Assembly (NCBI GenBank): GCA_036498945.1
Contig: DASYEQ010000031.1
Coordinates: 1 to 64,000, forward strand
Source of the DNA: JAQGMJ01 sp036498945
GTDB taxonomy: Bacteria; Pseudomonadota; Gammaproteobacteria; Burkholderiales; JAEUOS01
Direction: 5' to 3'
DNA: 64,000 nucleotides
Under the pieces are notes generated by a model, which saw only the letters and a program-made list of their open reading frames with translations, did no database searches and was not told the DNA's origin. The translations under genes were made by a program, and so were the position numbers. This document shows positions 34,951-43,395 of this stretch, one piece after another. The stretch's first letter is position 1. Each line of letters opens with the position of its first letter.

Positions 34951-35516
34951 GACATGAAGGCCGCGGGAACGGGAGCCTCGCCCAGCGCCTGGCGCAGCAC
35001 GGCCCAGTGCATCGCCTCGTCACCGAGAATGCTGGCGGCCGCCTTGGCGAGGTCGCGATTGCCGAACAGGGGCACCGCGCCGAGGTAGGCGCTGACGGCG
35101 CCCTGTTCCAGCTTGGCGGCGAACTTGAGCACGTCGGCCTGCGACTTCAGCTGGTCGACCGGGAAGTCGTATTTCGCCTTGGCCGAAACCGGGGTGCCGC
35201 CCAGCTTGGTAACGGTCTTGGCGAGCACGTCGGCGTGTTCCTTGTGATGGCCCTGGAAAGTGACGGCGAGATCGAGCACCGGCTTTTGCAGCAGCTTGCT
35301 CTCGGCGCCCAGCTGGTAGGCGGCGATGGCTTCGAGTTCGGCGCCCAGCGCGGTGTTGAGGATCTGGATGTCACCGGCCTTGCCGCTGCCGCTCTTGGCG
35401 GCCAGCGCGTCATTGCCGGCCAGCATGGCAACAGCCGCGCCGGACAGCAGCAGGCCGGTGCGGCCGACGAACAGGCGACGTGCTGCCTGCGGGGAAGAGA
35501 TATCGAAAAATGACAT
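34947..35516 (-). CDS. Exported ferritin-like domain protein
   Basis: 189 residues. The N-terminus PQAARRLFVGRTGLLLSGAA looks like a Tat/Sec export signal. The helical body carries carboxylate/histidine positions in ALGAELEAIAAYQLG, FQGHHKEHADVL, KLEQGAVSAYLG and ILGDEAMHWAVLR, a four-helix di-iron or related fold. GGAGG lies before the ATG. Coupled to the cytochrome c gene, which suggests periplasmic electron transfer to a ferritin-like centre; that is inference. Confidence 0.82.
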   Translation of the reverse strand: MSFFDISSPQAARRLFVGRTGLLLSGAAVAMLAGNDALAAKSGSGKAGDIQILNTALGAELEAIAAYQLGAESKLLQKPVLDLAVTFQGHHKEHADVLAKTVTKLGGTPVSAKAKYDFPVDQLKSQADVLKFAAKLEQGAVSAYLGAVPLFGNRDLAKAAASILGDEAMHWAVLRQALGEAPVPAAFMS

Positions 35517-35540
35517 GGGGACCTCCTTTATTGGTGGGGT

Positions 35541-35638
35541 GAAACAGAGTCGTTGAAACAGAGTCGTTGAAACAGGGGCGGTTAAACAGGGTCGGTGAAA
35601 CAGGGTCGGTGAGGCGGGGTCGGTGAGGCGGGCGGGGC
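35541..35638. repeat. 14-bp tandem repeat array
   Basis: About seven head-to-tail units of GAAACAGAGTCGTT degenerating to GAAACAGGGTCGGT and GAGGCGGGGTCGGT. The first two copies are identical and divergence increases towards the sigma factor gene. The array fills the gap between the ECF sigma stop and the ferritin-like gene, where that gene's promoter should be. Confidence 0.85.
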
Positions 35639-35639
35639 G

Positions 35640-36353
35640 TCAGCGTTCGGTGAGGTGCGCGAGCACGTGCGCGACGATGCGGTCGCAACGCGCGCCGTCG
35701 AAGGAAAAGGCGCCTTCGATGGCCATGTCGAGATCGCGCGAGAGGCCCTCGCGCAGCATGCTGCGGGCGCGGAACAGGCGCGTGCGCACGGTGGCTTCCG
35801 GCAGGCCGAGCAGGCCGGCGACTTCCTCGGCGCTCAGTTCCTCGACCGCGCGCAGGATGAACACGGTGCGAAACGGTTGCGGCAGGGCGTCGATACGCGC
35901 TTCCATCAGAAGGCGCAGTTCGGCGCGCATGGCGGCAACGTCCGGGCGGTCGTCGGGGTCGTCCTGCGCCGTTTCCTGTGGCTCGGCGTCCATGGCGGGT
36001 TCCTCGCTGGCGGGCGATTCGAAATGGTTGTCCAGTGAAATCACCTGCGCGCCGGCGCGGCGCGCGCGGCCCAGGGCCTCGTTGATGACGATGCGGGTGA
36101 GCCAGGTCGAAAGCTTGGCCTCGGCGCGAAAGCCGGGCAGGGCGCGCCAGGCGCTCAAATAGGCTTCCTGCAGCGCATCCTCGGTCTCGGCATCGCTTTT
36201 CAGGATGCTGCGCGCGCTGCGGAACAGCAGCCGGTTGTGCCGCCGCATGATCAGTTCGAATGCGTGGGCATTGCCGGTGGCGGCCATTGCCGCCAGTTCC
36301 TCATCGGAGGAGCGGCTGGACGGTGCGGCGGCAGGGGAGGGTAAATTGGCCAT
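35640..36353 (-). CDS. ECF-type RNA polymerase sigma factor
   Basis: 237 residues. Region 2 lies at about 20-95 (NRLLFRSARSILKSDAETEDALQEAYLSAWRAL) and region 4 at about 150-205 (LPQPFRTVFILRAVEELSAEEVAGLLGLPEATVRTRLFRAR). The linker is long and acidic (DAEPQETAQDDPDD). The C-terminal extension FDGARCDRIVAHVL recurs in some proteobacterial ECF sigmas. No anti-sigma gene is adjacent. The downstream ferritin-like/cytochrome c pair may be a target. Confidence 0.92.
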   Translation of the reverse strand: MANLPSPAAAPSSRSSDEELAAMAATGNAHAFELIMRRHNRLLFRSARSILKSDAETEDALQEAYLSAWRALPGFRAEAKLSTWLTRIVINEALGRARRAGAQVISLDNHFESPASEEPAMDAEPQETAQDDPDDRPDVAAMRAELRLLMEARIDALPQPFRTVFILRAVEELSAEEVAGLLGLPEATVRTRLFRARSMLREGLSRDLDMAIEGAFSFDGARCDRIVAHVLAHLTER

Positions 36354-36477
36354 GATGTTTCCTTCTGCCTGTTGGATGGAGCATGTTCGCGCCGCGTTCC
36401 CGATTTTTTTAAACCCCTACTCGGGTTGGTGGAATAATCCACCTGCAGCACGCAAACCAGACCTCCGAGGAGACCAC

Positions 36478-37023
36478 ATGTCACAGCAGCAACCCGCGCC
36501 GGTGCGGCGCATCGTCACCGGCCACGACAGCTCCGGCCGCGCCGTAATCATCGAAGACGGCCCCGCGATGGCGGTGCGCACCGTGCCCGAGCGCCCCGGC
36601 TACCGTGTCACCAACCTGTGGCTGACCGCCGACAGCCCGGCGCCGATCAACGACCTTGACCGCCTGGCCGACCTCAAGGGCATCGCCCCGCCGGCGCGCG
36701 GCACGGTGGTGCGCATCATCGACTACCCGCCCGAGTCCAATGACCCGGCGGAACGCGAGCGCGCCTTCAAGGCTTCCTTCTCCAGCCTGTACCAGGATGC
36801 CCAGCACGCCCCCAAGCCCGGCGAGCACCCCGGCATGCACCGCACCGAGACGGTGGACTACGCCATCGTCATGGAAGGCGAACTGACGGCCATCCTCGAG
36901 GGCCAGGAGACCATTGTGCGTGCCGGCGACGTGCTGATCCAGCGCGGTACCAATCATGCCTGGGCGAACCGCTCCGGCAAGTTCGCGCGCATCTGCTTTG
37001 TGCTGATCGGCGGGAAGCGCTGA
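36478..37023 (+). CDS. Cupin domain protein
   Basis: 181 residues. A C-terminal cupin has HRTETVDYAIVMEGELTAIL (motif 1, with H..E) and AGDVLIQRGTNHAWAN (motif 2, with H). The N-terminal half (IVTGHDSSGRAVIIEDG) matches a common Burkholderiales cupin family of unknown substrate. GAGGAG lies before the ATG at 36478; the longer open frame overlaps the sigma promoter region. A Bug gene follows two bases after the stop. Confidence 0.85.
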   Translation: MSQQQPAPVRRIVTGHDSSGRAVIIEDGPAMAVRTVPERPGYRVTNLWLTADSPAPINDLDRLADLKGIAPPARGTVVRIIDYPPESNDPAERERAFKASFSSLYQDAQHAPKPGEHPGMHRTETVDYAIVMEGELTAILEGQETIVRAGDVLIQRGTNHAWANRSGKFARICFVLIGGKR

Positions 37024-37025
37024 CC

Positions 37026-37967
37026 ATGAAGCGGCTCTTCTTGTTGCTTTGCGGCACGCTCTTTTGCGCCCTCGTGCAAGCCCAGCCTTATCCGGCGAAG
37101 AATATCGAAGTCATTCTTCCTTACGCCGCCGGCGGCGGGGTGGATGCGATGGCGCGCGCCTTCTCGCGCGAGGCCTCCCGCATCACCGGGCAGAACTGGA
37201 TCGTCGTCAACCGCGACGGCGCCGGCGGCGTGGTCGGTTTCACCGCCCTGGCGCATGCCGCGCCGGATGGCTACACACTGGCCTTCTCGCCCGCCTCGCC
37301 GATGGTCAACTCCCCCTTCGTGATGAAGGAGATGCCGTTTCGCAACGGGCAGATCGAGCCGCTGTGCCAGATCTTCGAAAACGTGTTTGCGATCGCGGTA
37401 AAGCAGGACTCGCCGATCAAGTCGATGCAGGACCTGGTGGGGCGAGCCAAAGCGAACCCCGGCAAGCTCTCCTATGGCCATGCCGGCGCCGGTTCGGTAC
37501 CGCACATGTCGGTGGGCACGCTGGAGAAGGCGCTGGGCGTGAAGTTCAATGCCATCGCCTACCGCGGCGACGGGCCGATGCTGCCGCAACTCATCGGCGG
37601 CGAACTGGACTTCGGCGCGCCCGCTTTGTCTTCGATCACCGGCAAGAATCTGCGCGTGCTGGCGGTGCTGTCGGACAAGCGCAACCCGGCCGTGCCGGAT
37701 GCGCCGGCGATCACCCAATTGGGCTACCCCGCCGTCACGCCGGGCTTGAACGGCCTGTATGCGCCAACCGGGCTGCCGCGGCCGGTCGCGGAACAGCTGC
37801 AAGGGGTGTGCCGAAAGGTAGTGGAATCCGAGGGTTTCACCAAGGCGGCGCAGAACCTGCAACAGACGCCGGCCTACCTGGATGGGGCCAGATTCAAGGC
37901 GCGCATCGAGCAGACCTACAAGACCAATGCGGAAATCGTGCCCGACCTGAAGCTGGAAAAGAGCTAG
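37026..37967 (+). CDS. Bug/TctC family periplasmic substrate-binding protein
   Basis: 313 residues. Signal peptide 1-19 ending VQAQ, then PYPAKNIEVILPYAAGGGVDAMAR and VVNRDGAGGVVG, the Bug signatures. It binds a small carboxylate in the periplasm. Two bases separate it from the cupin gene, so the two likely act on one compound. No transporter membrane genes are in the window. Confidence 0.9.
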   Translation: MKRLFLLLCGTLFCALVQAQPYPAKNIEVILPYAAGGGVDAMARAFSREASRITGQNWIVVNRDGAGGVVGFTALAHAAPDGYTLAFSPASPMVNSPFVMKEMPFRNGQIEPLCQIFENVFAIAVKQDSPIKSMQDLVGRAKANPGKLSYGHAGAGSVPHMSVGTLEKALGVKFNAIAYRGDGPMLPQLIGGELDFGAPALSSITGKNLRVLAVLSDKRNPAVPDAPAITQLGYPAVTPGLNGLYAPTGLPRPVAEQLQGVCRKVVESEGFTKAAQNLQQTPAYLDGARFKARIEQTYKTNAEIVPDLKLEKS

Positions 37968-37999
37968 GAACCCGGGCAGGCTTTCCCGAACCAACGGCC

Positions 38000-38040
38000 G
38001 GCGCAACAGTCCAACCGGTTCGAACCAGAACTGTTGCGCC
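38000..38040. repeat. 41-base hairpin with nested palindromes
   Basis: GGCGCAACAGT (38000-38010) pairs with ACTGTTGCGCC (38030-38040). The 19-base loop contains AACCGGTT and GGTTCGAACC, both self-complementary. It lies between the Bug gene stop and the GTG start of the DUF2062 gene, ending three bases before that start and so covering its ribosome-binding zone. Confidence 0.7.
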
Positions 38041-38043
38041 GCC

Positions 38044-38619
38044 GTGATCAAACGCAAAATCCTCCGCTGGTTGCCGACCCGGGAGCACATCGCCGAACAC
38101 CGTTTTCTCGGCCTGTTCAGCAAGTGGCTGCTGCATCCGGCGCTATGGCGCCTGTCGCGGCGCAGCGTGGCGGGCGGGGTGGCGGCAGGCCTGTTGTGCG
38201 GCCTGATTCCCGGGCCGTTCCAGATGCTGGGCGCGGGCCTCCTGGCGGTGGCGATGCGCTGGAACGCCGCGGTTGGCATGGCGATGACGCTTTACACCAA
38301 CCCGGTCACCATCATCCCGCTTTACCTGGTGGCGTACCGCCTCGGCATGTTCATTCTGGCGCCCGGCCAGCGCGTCCACATGGCCGACCTCAAGCCGCCT
38401 GCCTTCGACTTCTCGCAGTTCATGGCATCGCTGGCCGCGTTATGGCATTGGATGGCGGGCCTGGGCTGGCCGCTTGCGCTGGGCCTGGTCGCGCTGGGCG
38501 TGCTGCTGGCGGTGATCGGTTACGTACTGGTGTGGTACGGCTGGAGCTGGGCGCTGATTCGCGCCTGGCGGCGGCGCCAACGTACGCGCGCACAACGGCA
38601 GGGCCTGGCGCGGGCCTAG
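38044..38619 (+). CDS. DUF2062 membrane protein
   Basis: 191 residues. HRFLGLFSKWLLHPALWRLSRRSVAGGVAAGLLCGLIPGPFQM is the DUF2062 core, followed by TLYTNPVTIIPLYLVAY and three to four membrane helices. Function unknown. No ATG is available near the conserved start, so GTG 38044 is used; no ribosome site is visible because the hairpin occupies the position. Confidence 0.85.
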   Translation: MIKRKILRWLPTREHIAEHRFLGLFSKWLLHPALWRLSRRSVAGGVAAGLLCGLIPGPFQMLGAGLLAVAMRWNAAVGMAMTLYTNPVTIIPLYLVAYRLGMFILAPGQRVHMADLKPPAFDFSQFMASLAALWHWMAGLGWPLALGLVALGVLLAVIGYVLVWYGWSWALIRAWRRRQRTRAQRQGLARA

Positions 38620-38637
38620 GCCACGTTTGGCTTGGGC

Positions 38638-39792
38638 CTATGCCTTGAAGCCGACCGAGTTGGCGATCAGGCGCACCAGCTCGTAGCTCAAGCGGATGCG
38701 CAGGCGCGCGAAAAACGGTCGCCGCGCGTCCTTGCGGATGGCTACGCCGCCGTCGGCCGTCTCATCCACCAGGCTCTGACGCAGGGTGGCGCAAAAGCCG
38801 GCGTCTTCGATCACCACGTTGGCTTCGCGCGCCAGCAACAGGCTGAACGGGTCGACGTTGGAAGACCCCACGGTGGCCCAATGGCCGTCCACCACCGCCA
38901 CCTTGGCGTGCAGGTGGCTCTTGCGATATTCGAAAATCTCCACCCCGGCGCGCAGCAGCTTGTCGTACAGGAATTGCGTGGCGTAATGCAGCACCGGATG
39001 GTCCGGCTGGCCCTGCAGCAGCACGGTGACCTTGACGCCGCGCGTGGAGGCGCGGCACAGTGCTTTCAACAGACGCCGCCCCGGCCAGAAATAGGCATGC
39101 GCCAGCACCACTTCCTCCCTGGCACGATAGATGGCGGCAAGGTGGCTGGAGAGGATCAGATGGCGGCGCCTCAAGTTGTCGCGCACGGCCAGCGCCGCGC
39201 GCATCTGGCCGGCCGGCGGCGGCGCGGGTTCGCCTTTGGGCCAGGCATCGAAGGGCCGCCGCAGCCAGCGCTTCGATGCATAGCTCCACATGCGGCGCAT
39301 CGCCAGTTGCACGTCGGCCACCAGCGGGCCGCGTACCTCCACCGCGTAATCCAGGCGCGGCGGCAGCGGCTGCTCGACGTGCACATTGGCATCGTCGATG
39401 ACGTTGATGCCGCCGACGAAAGCGATGGCGCCGTCGATCACGGCCAGCTTGCGGTGCAGGCGCCGCAGATGCGGTATGCGCAAAAACCAGCCGAAGCGCA
39501 AGGGGCGAAAGACCAGCAACTGCACCCCGGCCCCCTCAAGGCGGCGCCGGAATTCGTGCGAAAAAAAGCGCGCACCGATGCCGTCGATGGTGACGTACAC
39601 GCGCGCGCCCCGTTGCGCCGCCGCGCATAGCGCGGCGGTGACGGCGCGGCCGGCGTCGTCTTCTTCGTAGATGTAGGTTTCCAGCAGCACTTCGCGCTGC
39701 GCGCCGTCGATGGCGCCGATCAGGCGCGGAAAATAATCCGCGCCGCGCACCAGCAGCTTGATGTCGTTGTGTTCGCGGAATTGCAGGCGCAT
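38638..39792 (-). CDS. clsB: Cardiolipin synthase B (phospholipase D family)
   Basis: 384 residues from the ATG at 39792, chosen because homology starts there although the frame is open upstream through the preceding gene. Two HKD motifs are intact: HRKLAVIDGAIAFVGG (first) and HLHAKVAVVDGHWATVGSSN (second). They catalyse phosphatidyl transfer to make cardiolipin. It follows the EEP-family gene by 17 bases, a common pairing. Confidence 0.93.
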   Translation of the reverse strand: MRLQFREHNDIKLLVRGADYFPRLIGAIDGAQREVLLETYIYEEDDAGRAVTAALCAAAQRGARVYVTIDGIGARFFSHEFRRRLEGAGVQLLVFRPLRFGWFLRIPHLRRLHRKLAVIDGAIAFVGGINVIDDANVHVEQPLPPRLDYAVEVRGPLVADVQLAMRRMWSYASKRWLRRPFDAWPKGEPAPPPAGQMRAALAVRDNLRRRHLILSSHLAAIYRAREEVVLAHAYFWPGRRLLKALCRASTRGVKVTVLLQGQPDHPVLHYATQFLYDKLLRAGVEIFEYRKSHLHAKVAVVDGHWATVGSSNVDPFSLLLAREANVVIEDAGFCATLRQSLVDETADGGVAIRKDARRPFFARLRIRLSYELVRLIANSVGFKA

Positions 39793-39809
39793 GCCGGGAG
39801 GCGGCCGGC

Positions 39810-40604
39810 TTAAAACGTCAACTCGACCCACAGGCCGAGGTGATCGGAAAGGCTGGCCCAGTCGCGCAGCACGCGCGCGTCCTTCACCTTCAGGTTGCGC
39901 ACGTAGACGCGGTCCAGCGGCAGCACCGGCATGTGGCTGGGGAAGGTCAGCGCCGGCTTGCCGGTGAGGGTCTCGAACACCTCGGTGAAGCCGGCGGCGT
40001 TGAACGCGCCGCTGGCGCGCTTGCGCCAGTCGTTGAAGTCGCCGGCCAGCACCACCGGGCAGTCTTTCGGCACCTGCGAGGAGACGCGCTCGATGATGGC
40101 TTCGATCTGCCGCGCGCGCCCGCGTTCCAGCAAGGCCAGGTGGATGCAAAAGCAGTGCAGCGGGTGTTCGAGTTCCGGCAGGCGCACTTCGGCATGCAAC
40201 AGGCCGCGGCGCTCGAACTTGTATTCGGAGATGTCGAGGTTGCTGCCGCCCAGCACCGGGTGGCGCGACAGGATGGCATTGCCATGGTGGCCGTGGTCGT
40301 AGACCGCATTGCGCCCATAGTGGCGCTCGGCCCAGAAATCGGCGGCCAGGTAATGCGAAAGTTCGGCCTCCGGCCAGTGCGAAAAGCGCTGGCGCCGGGT
40401 GGTGTGCTCTTCCTGCACCTCCTGGCAGAACACCAGGTCGGGGTGCAGCAGGCGCAGGCGCTCGCGCAGCAGGTGTACGGTGGCGCGGCGGTTGAGGATG
40501 GACATCCCTTTGTGGATGTTCATCGTCACCAGGCGCAGGGTGGTGCCTGCGTCGGCGGAAGCTGCCGGCTTTTTGGTCTTGGGAGGGGAAAGGGTCGCGC
40601 TCAT
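39810..40604 (-). CDS. Endonuclease/exonuclease/phosphatase (EEP) family protein
   Basis: 264 residues from the ATG at 40604. EEP stations are TMNIHKGMS, FCQEVQEEH (metal Glu), GNAILSRHPV, IHLALLERGRARQ, VLAGDFNDWR and SLSDHLGLWV (catalytic His). It hydrolyses phosphodiesters. Genomic pairing with clsB suggests a phospholipid or membrane role rather than DNA repair; this is inference. Confidence 0.88.
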   Translation of the reverse strand: MSATLSPPKTKKPAASADAGTTLRLVTMNIHKGMSILNRRATVHLLRERLRLLHPDLVFCQEVQEEHTTRRQRFSHWPEAELSHYLAADFWAERHYGRNAVYDHGHHGNAILSRHPVLGGSNLDISEYKFERRGLLHAEVRLPELEHPLHCFCIHLALLERGRARQIEAIIERVSSQVPKDCPVVLAGDFNDWRKRASGAFNAAGFTEVFETLTGKPALTFPSHMPVLPLDRVYVRNLKVKDARVLRDWASLSDHLGLWVELTF

Positions 40605-40708
40605 GGATGGTCTTGCAGCAAATGATCGCGGGGTAAGCAAACTGCGCGCCGTTTTGCACGGCATGGGGAGAGCATACTCCGATACTTCTCTGGAAACAGG
40701 CCTATTAG

Positions 40709-40737
40709 TTGTCGATTTTCGGCCGCACCCGGATAAT
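40709..40737 (+). promoter_or_regulatory. Sigma70-type promoter for the acyl-CoA dehydrogenase operon
   Basis: TTGTCG (40709-40714) and GATAAT (40732-40737) with a 17-base spacer, about 60 bases ahead of the acyl-CoA dehydrogenase ATG. It faces the right way and is the best match in the divergent region. Confidence 0.5.
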
Positions 40738-40747
40738 GGACAGCTTG

Positions 40748-40765
40748 CGGGAACGGGCGTTCCCG
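40748..40765. promoter_or_regulatory. Palindrome in the acyl-CoA dehydrogenase leader
   Basis: CGGGAACG-GG-CGTTCCCG, an 8-bp perfect repeat around two bases, about 10 bases after the predicted -10 box and followed by a T run. The position suits a repressor operator; the short loop makes a terminator less likely. Confidence 0.45.
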
Positions 40766-40797
40766 GTAATTTTTTCCGGTAACAGTCACAATATCCC

Positions 40798-41967
40798 ATG
40801 GACCAGGCCCACGCTTCCTCCCGCGCCTATAGCGACATCCGCGAAGGCATCCGCGCCCTTTGCGCCCAGTTCGAGCCCTCCTATTGGCACCAGGTGGACG
40901 AGGCGCGCGCCTTCCCCGAGAAATTCGTCGATGCGCTGACCGAAGCCGGCTGGCTGGCGGCGCTGATTCCCGAAGAGTACGGCGGCTCCGGCCTCGGTCT
41001 CACCGCTGCTTCGGTGATCATGGAAGAGATCAACTTCGGCGGTGGCAATTCCGGCGCGGTGCATGGCCAGATGTACAACATGGGCACGCTGCTGCGCCAT
41101 GGCTCGGCCGAGCAGAAGCAGCGCTACCTGCCGGGCATTGCCTCGGGCAAGCTGCGCCTGCAATCGATGGGCGTGACCGAGCCCACCACCGGCACCGACA
41201 CCACCAAGCTCAAGACCACCGCGGTGAAAAAGGGCGAGCGCTACGTGATCAACGGCCAGAAGGTGTGGATCTCGCGCATCCAGCATTCCGACCTGATGAT
41301 CCTGCTGGCGCGCACCACGCCGGCGGCGGAAGTGAAAAAGAAGTCCGAGGGGCTTTCCATTTTCATGGTCGATTTGCGCGAGGCGATCGGCAAGGGTATG
41401 ACGGTGCGGCCGATCCGCAACATGGTCAACCACGAGACCAATGAACTGTTTTTCGACAACCTGGAAATCCCCGCCGAGAACCTGATCGGCGAGGAAGGTA
41501 AGGGTTTCAAGTACATCCTTGACGGCCTGAATGCCGAGCGCACCCTGATCGCCGCCGAGTGTATTGGCGACGGTTACTGGTTCATCGACCGCGCGAAGAA
41601 GTATGCGAACGAGCGCATCGTGTTCGATCGCCCGATCGGCAAGAACCAGGGCGTGCAATTCCCCATCGCCGAAAGCTACATCGAGGTGGAAGCGGCCAAC
41701 CTGATGCGCTATCGCGCCTGCGAGCTGTTCGATGCGCATCAGCCCTGCGGGGCGGAGGCCAACATGGCGAAATACCTGTGTGCCAAGGCCTCGTGGGAAG
41801 CGGCCAACGTGTGCCTGCAGACCCATGGCGGTTTCGGCTTCGCCGCCGAGTATGATATCGAGCGCAAGTTCCGCGAGACGCGCCTGTACCAGGTGGCGCC
41901 GATCTCGACCAACCTGATCCTCTCCTACGTTGCCGAGCACGTGCTCGGCCTGCCGCGCTCCTACTAG
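40798..41967 (+). CDS. Acyl-CoA dehydrogenase family protein
   Basis: 389 residues, FAD flavoprotein that introduces the alpha-beta double bond of an acyl-CoA. Signatures are LIPEEYGGSGLGLTAA, SMGVTEPTTGTDTTKLKTTA, INGQKVWISR, ANERIVFDRPIGKNQGVQFPIAE and the C-terminal QTHGGFGFAAEYDIERKFRE. First gene of a run: amidase 3 bases on, then CoA-transferase and crotonase. Chain specificity cannot be read. Confidence 0.93.
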   Translation: MDQAHASSRAYSDIREGIRALCAQFEPSYWHQVDEARAFPEKFVDALTEAGWLAALIPEEYGGSGLGLTAASVIMEEINFGGGNSGAVHGQMYNMGTLLRHGSAEQKQRYLPGIASGKLRLQSMGVTEPTTGTDTTKLKTTAVKKGERYVINGQKVWISRIQHSDLMILLARTTPAAEVKKKSEGLSIFMVDLREAIGKGMTVRPIRNMVNHETNELFFDNLEIPAENLIGEEGKGFKYILDGLNAERTLIAAECIGDGYWFIDRAKKYANERIVFDRPIGKNQGVQFPIAESYIEVEAANLMRYRACELFDAHQPCGAEANMAKYLCAKASWEAANVCLQTHGGFGFAAEYDIERKFRETRLYQVAPISTNLILSYVAEHVLGLPRSY

Positions 41968-41969
41968 CC

Positions 41970-43250
41970 ATGAGCGCCGCGCCGGGCGAATTCGAAGCAC
42001 GCACGGCGCAGGCGCTGCAACGCATCGCGCAGGAAAATCCGCGCCTGCACGCCTTCATCTGCACGATGCAACAAGGGGCGCTGGAGGCGGCGCGCGCCAG
42101 CGACAAGGCGCTGGATCATGGCGTGCTTTCGAGCCCGCTGGATGGCCGGCTGGTGACGGTGAAAGACAACATCGATATCGCCGGGTTGCCGACCACCGGC
42201 GGTATCAGCCATTACCGCCACAACGTGGCGCGAAAGGATGCGGCGATCGTTGCGCGCCTGAAGGCGGTCGGCGCGGTGATCGTCGGCAAGACCAACCTGC
42301 ACGAAGCCGCGCTCGGCGCGACCAGCGACAACCCGTGGTTCGGCCGCTGCGAGAATCCACGCAAGCCGGGTTATACGCCGGGCGGTTCGTCCGGTGGGTC
42401 GGCAGCGGCGGTGGCCGCCGGGCTCTGCGATGTTGCGCTGGGCACCGACACCATGGGCTCGGTGCGCATTCCCGCCGCGTATTGCGGCGTCGCCGGCTTC
42501 AAGCCGACGCGCGGCGACCTGAATCTCGCCGGCGTGATGCCGCTGGCGCCGACACTGGACCACCTGGGGCTGCTGGCGCCCACGGTGGCCGACCTCGCGC
42601 CCGCCTGGCGCGCCCTGCGTGGCGACGAGGAAGCGCAGACCGCGCTCGGCTTCAAGGGCCGGCGCATCGGCTTGTTGCCGGGGTTGCTCGGCGTGGAAGT
42701 GGCCGATGGCGTCGAGCGCATGATGAATGAGGCGACCGCCTGCCTGCGCGAGGCAGGCGCGCTGCTGGTCGAATCGCATCTGCCCTGGGATGCCGTCGCG
42801 GCGCGCCGCGACGCTTTCCTGCTGTGCGAGGTCGAGGGTGCAACAGTGCATGCCGCCGCCATGGCGCGCGACCCCGAGGGCTTTTCGCCCGCGCTGCGCA
42901 AGCTCCTTGCCTATGGCGCACGCCAGGACGCGGCGGCGGTAGCCGAATTGCGCCAACGGGTATCTGGCGCTGCTGATACGCTGCATAACCATCTGCAAAG
43001 CGTCGACCTGCTGGTGTTGCCGACCTGTCCGCAGGGGGCCTTTGCCCACGGCGCGCCGGTGCCGGTGAACCAGGCCGATTTCACCGTGCTCGCCAACCTG
43101 GCCGGCGCCCCCGCTCTGAGCCTGCCCTGGGGATGCGACGCGGCCGGCCTGCCGCTGGGCCTGCAGCTGATCGCCCGGCCCGGCATGGACGCCCTGCTGC
43201 TGCGCCTGGGCAGCCTGCTGGAGACCTTGCGCGACGGAGCGCGCCCATAA
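41970..43250 (+). CDS. Amidase signature family hydrolase
   Basis: 426 residues. The Ser-cisSer-Lys triad is visible: K65 in LVTVKDNIDIAG, S140 in GYTPGGSSGGSAAA and S164 in GTDTMGSVRIP, with the family's 24-residue spacing between the serines. It hydrolyses a carboxamide to acid and ammonia. It begins three bases after the acyl-CoA dehydrogenase stop, suggesting the amide product is later handled as a CoA ester. Confidence 0.92.
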   Translation: MSAAPGEFEARTAQALQRIAQENPRLHAFICTMQQGALEAARASDKALDHGVLSSPLDGRLVTVKDNIDIAGLPTTGGISHYRHNVARKDAAIVARLKAVGAVIVGKTNLHEAALGATSDNPWFGRCENPRKPGYTPGGSSGGSAAAVAAGLCDVALGTDTMGSVRIPAAYCGVAGFKPTRGDLNLAGVMPLAPTLDHLGLLAPTVADLAPAWRALRGDEEAQTALGFKGRRIGLLPGLLGVEVADGVERMMNEATACLREAGALLVESHLPWDAVAARRDAFLLCEVEGATVHAAAMARDPEGFSPALRKLLAYGARQDAAAVAELRQRVSGAADTLHNHLQSVDLLVLPTCPQGAFAHGAPVPVNQADFTVLANLAGAPALSLPWGCDAAGLPLGLQLIARPGMDALLLRLGSLLETLRDGARP

Positions 43251-43395
43251 GCCGGCGAGACGGGCGCTCGCGGTATAGTTACAGATTCGCCGCCAGGCGA
43301 ATGCGGTTAATTTGTTAGTACAACGCCGGCCGATGTTCGCGACCGGTTCATATCCTTCCGGCCCTTCGCGGCCGGCTTAAGCCTCAGTGATCGCC

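Noticed and set aside
35541..35638. CRISPR array
   Set aside because: Units are 14 bases, contiguous and without spacers; it is a simple tandem repeat, and no cas genes are present.
39793..40659. N-terminal extension of clsB to 673 residues
   Set aside because: The extension overlaps the EEP-family gene in another frame and reads as Pro/Arg/Ala-rich noise; cardiolipin synthase homology starts at 39792.
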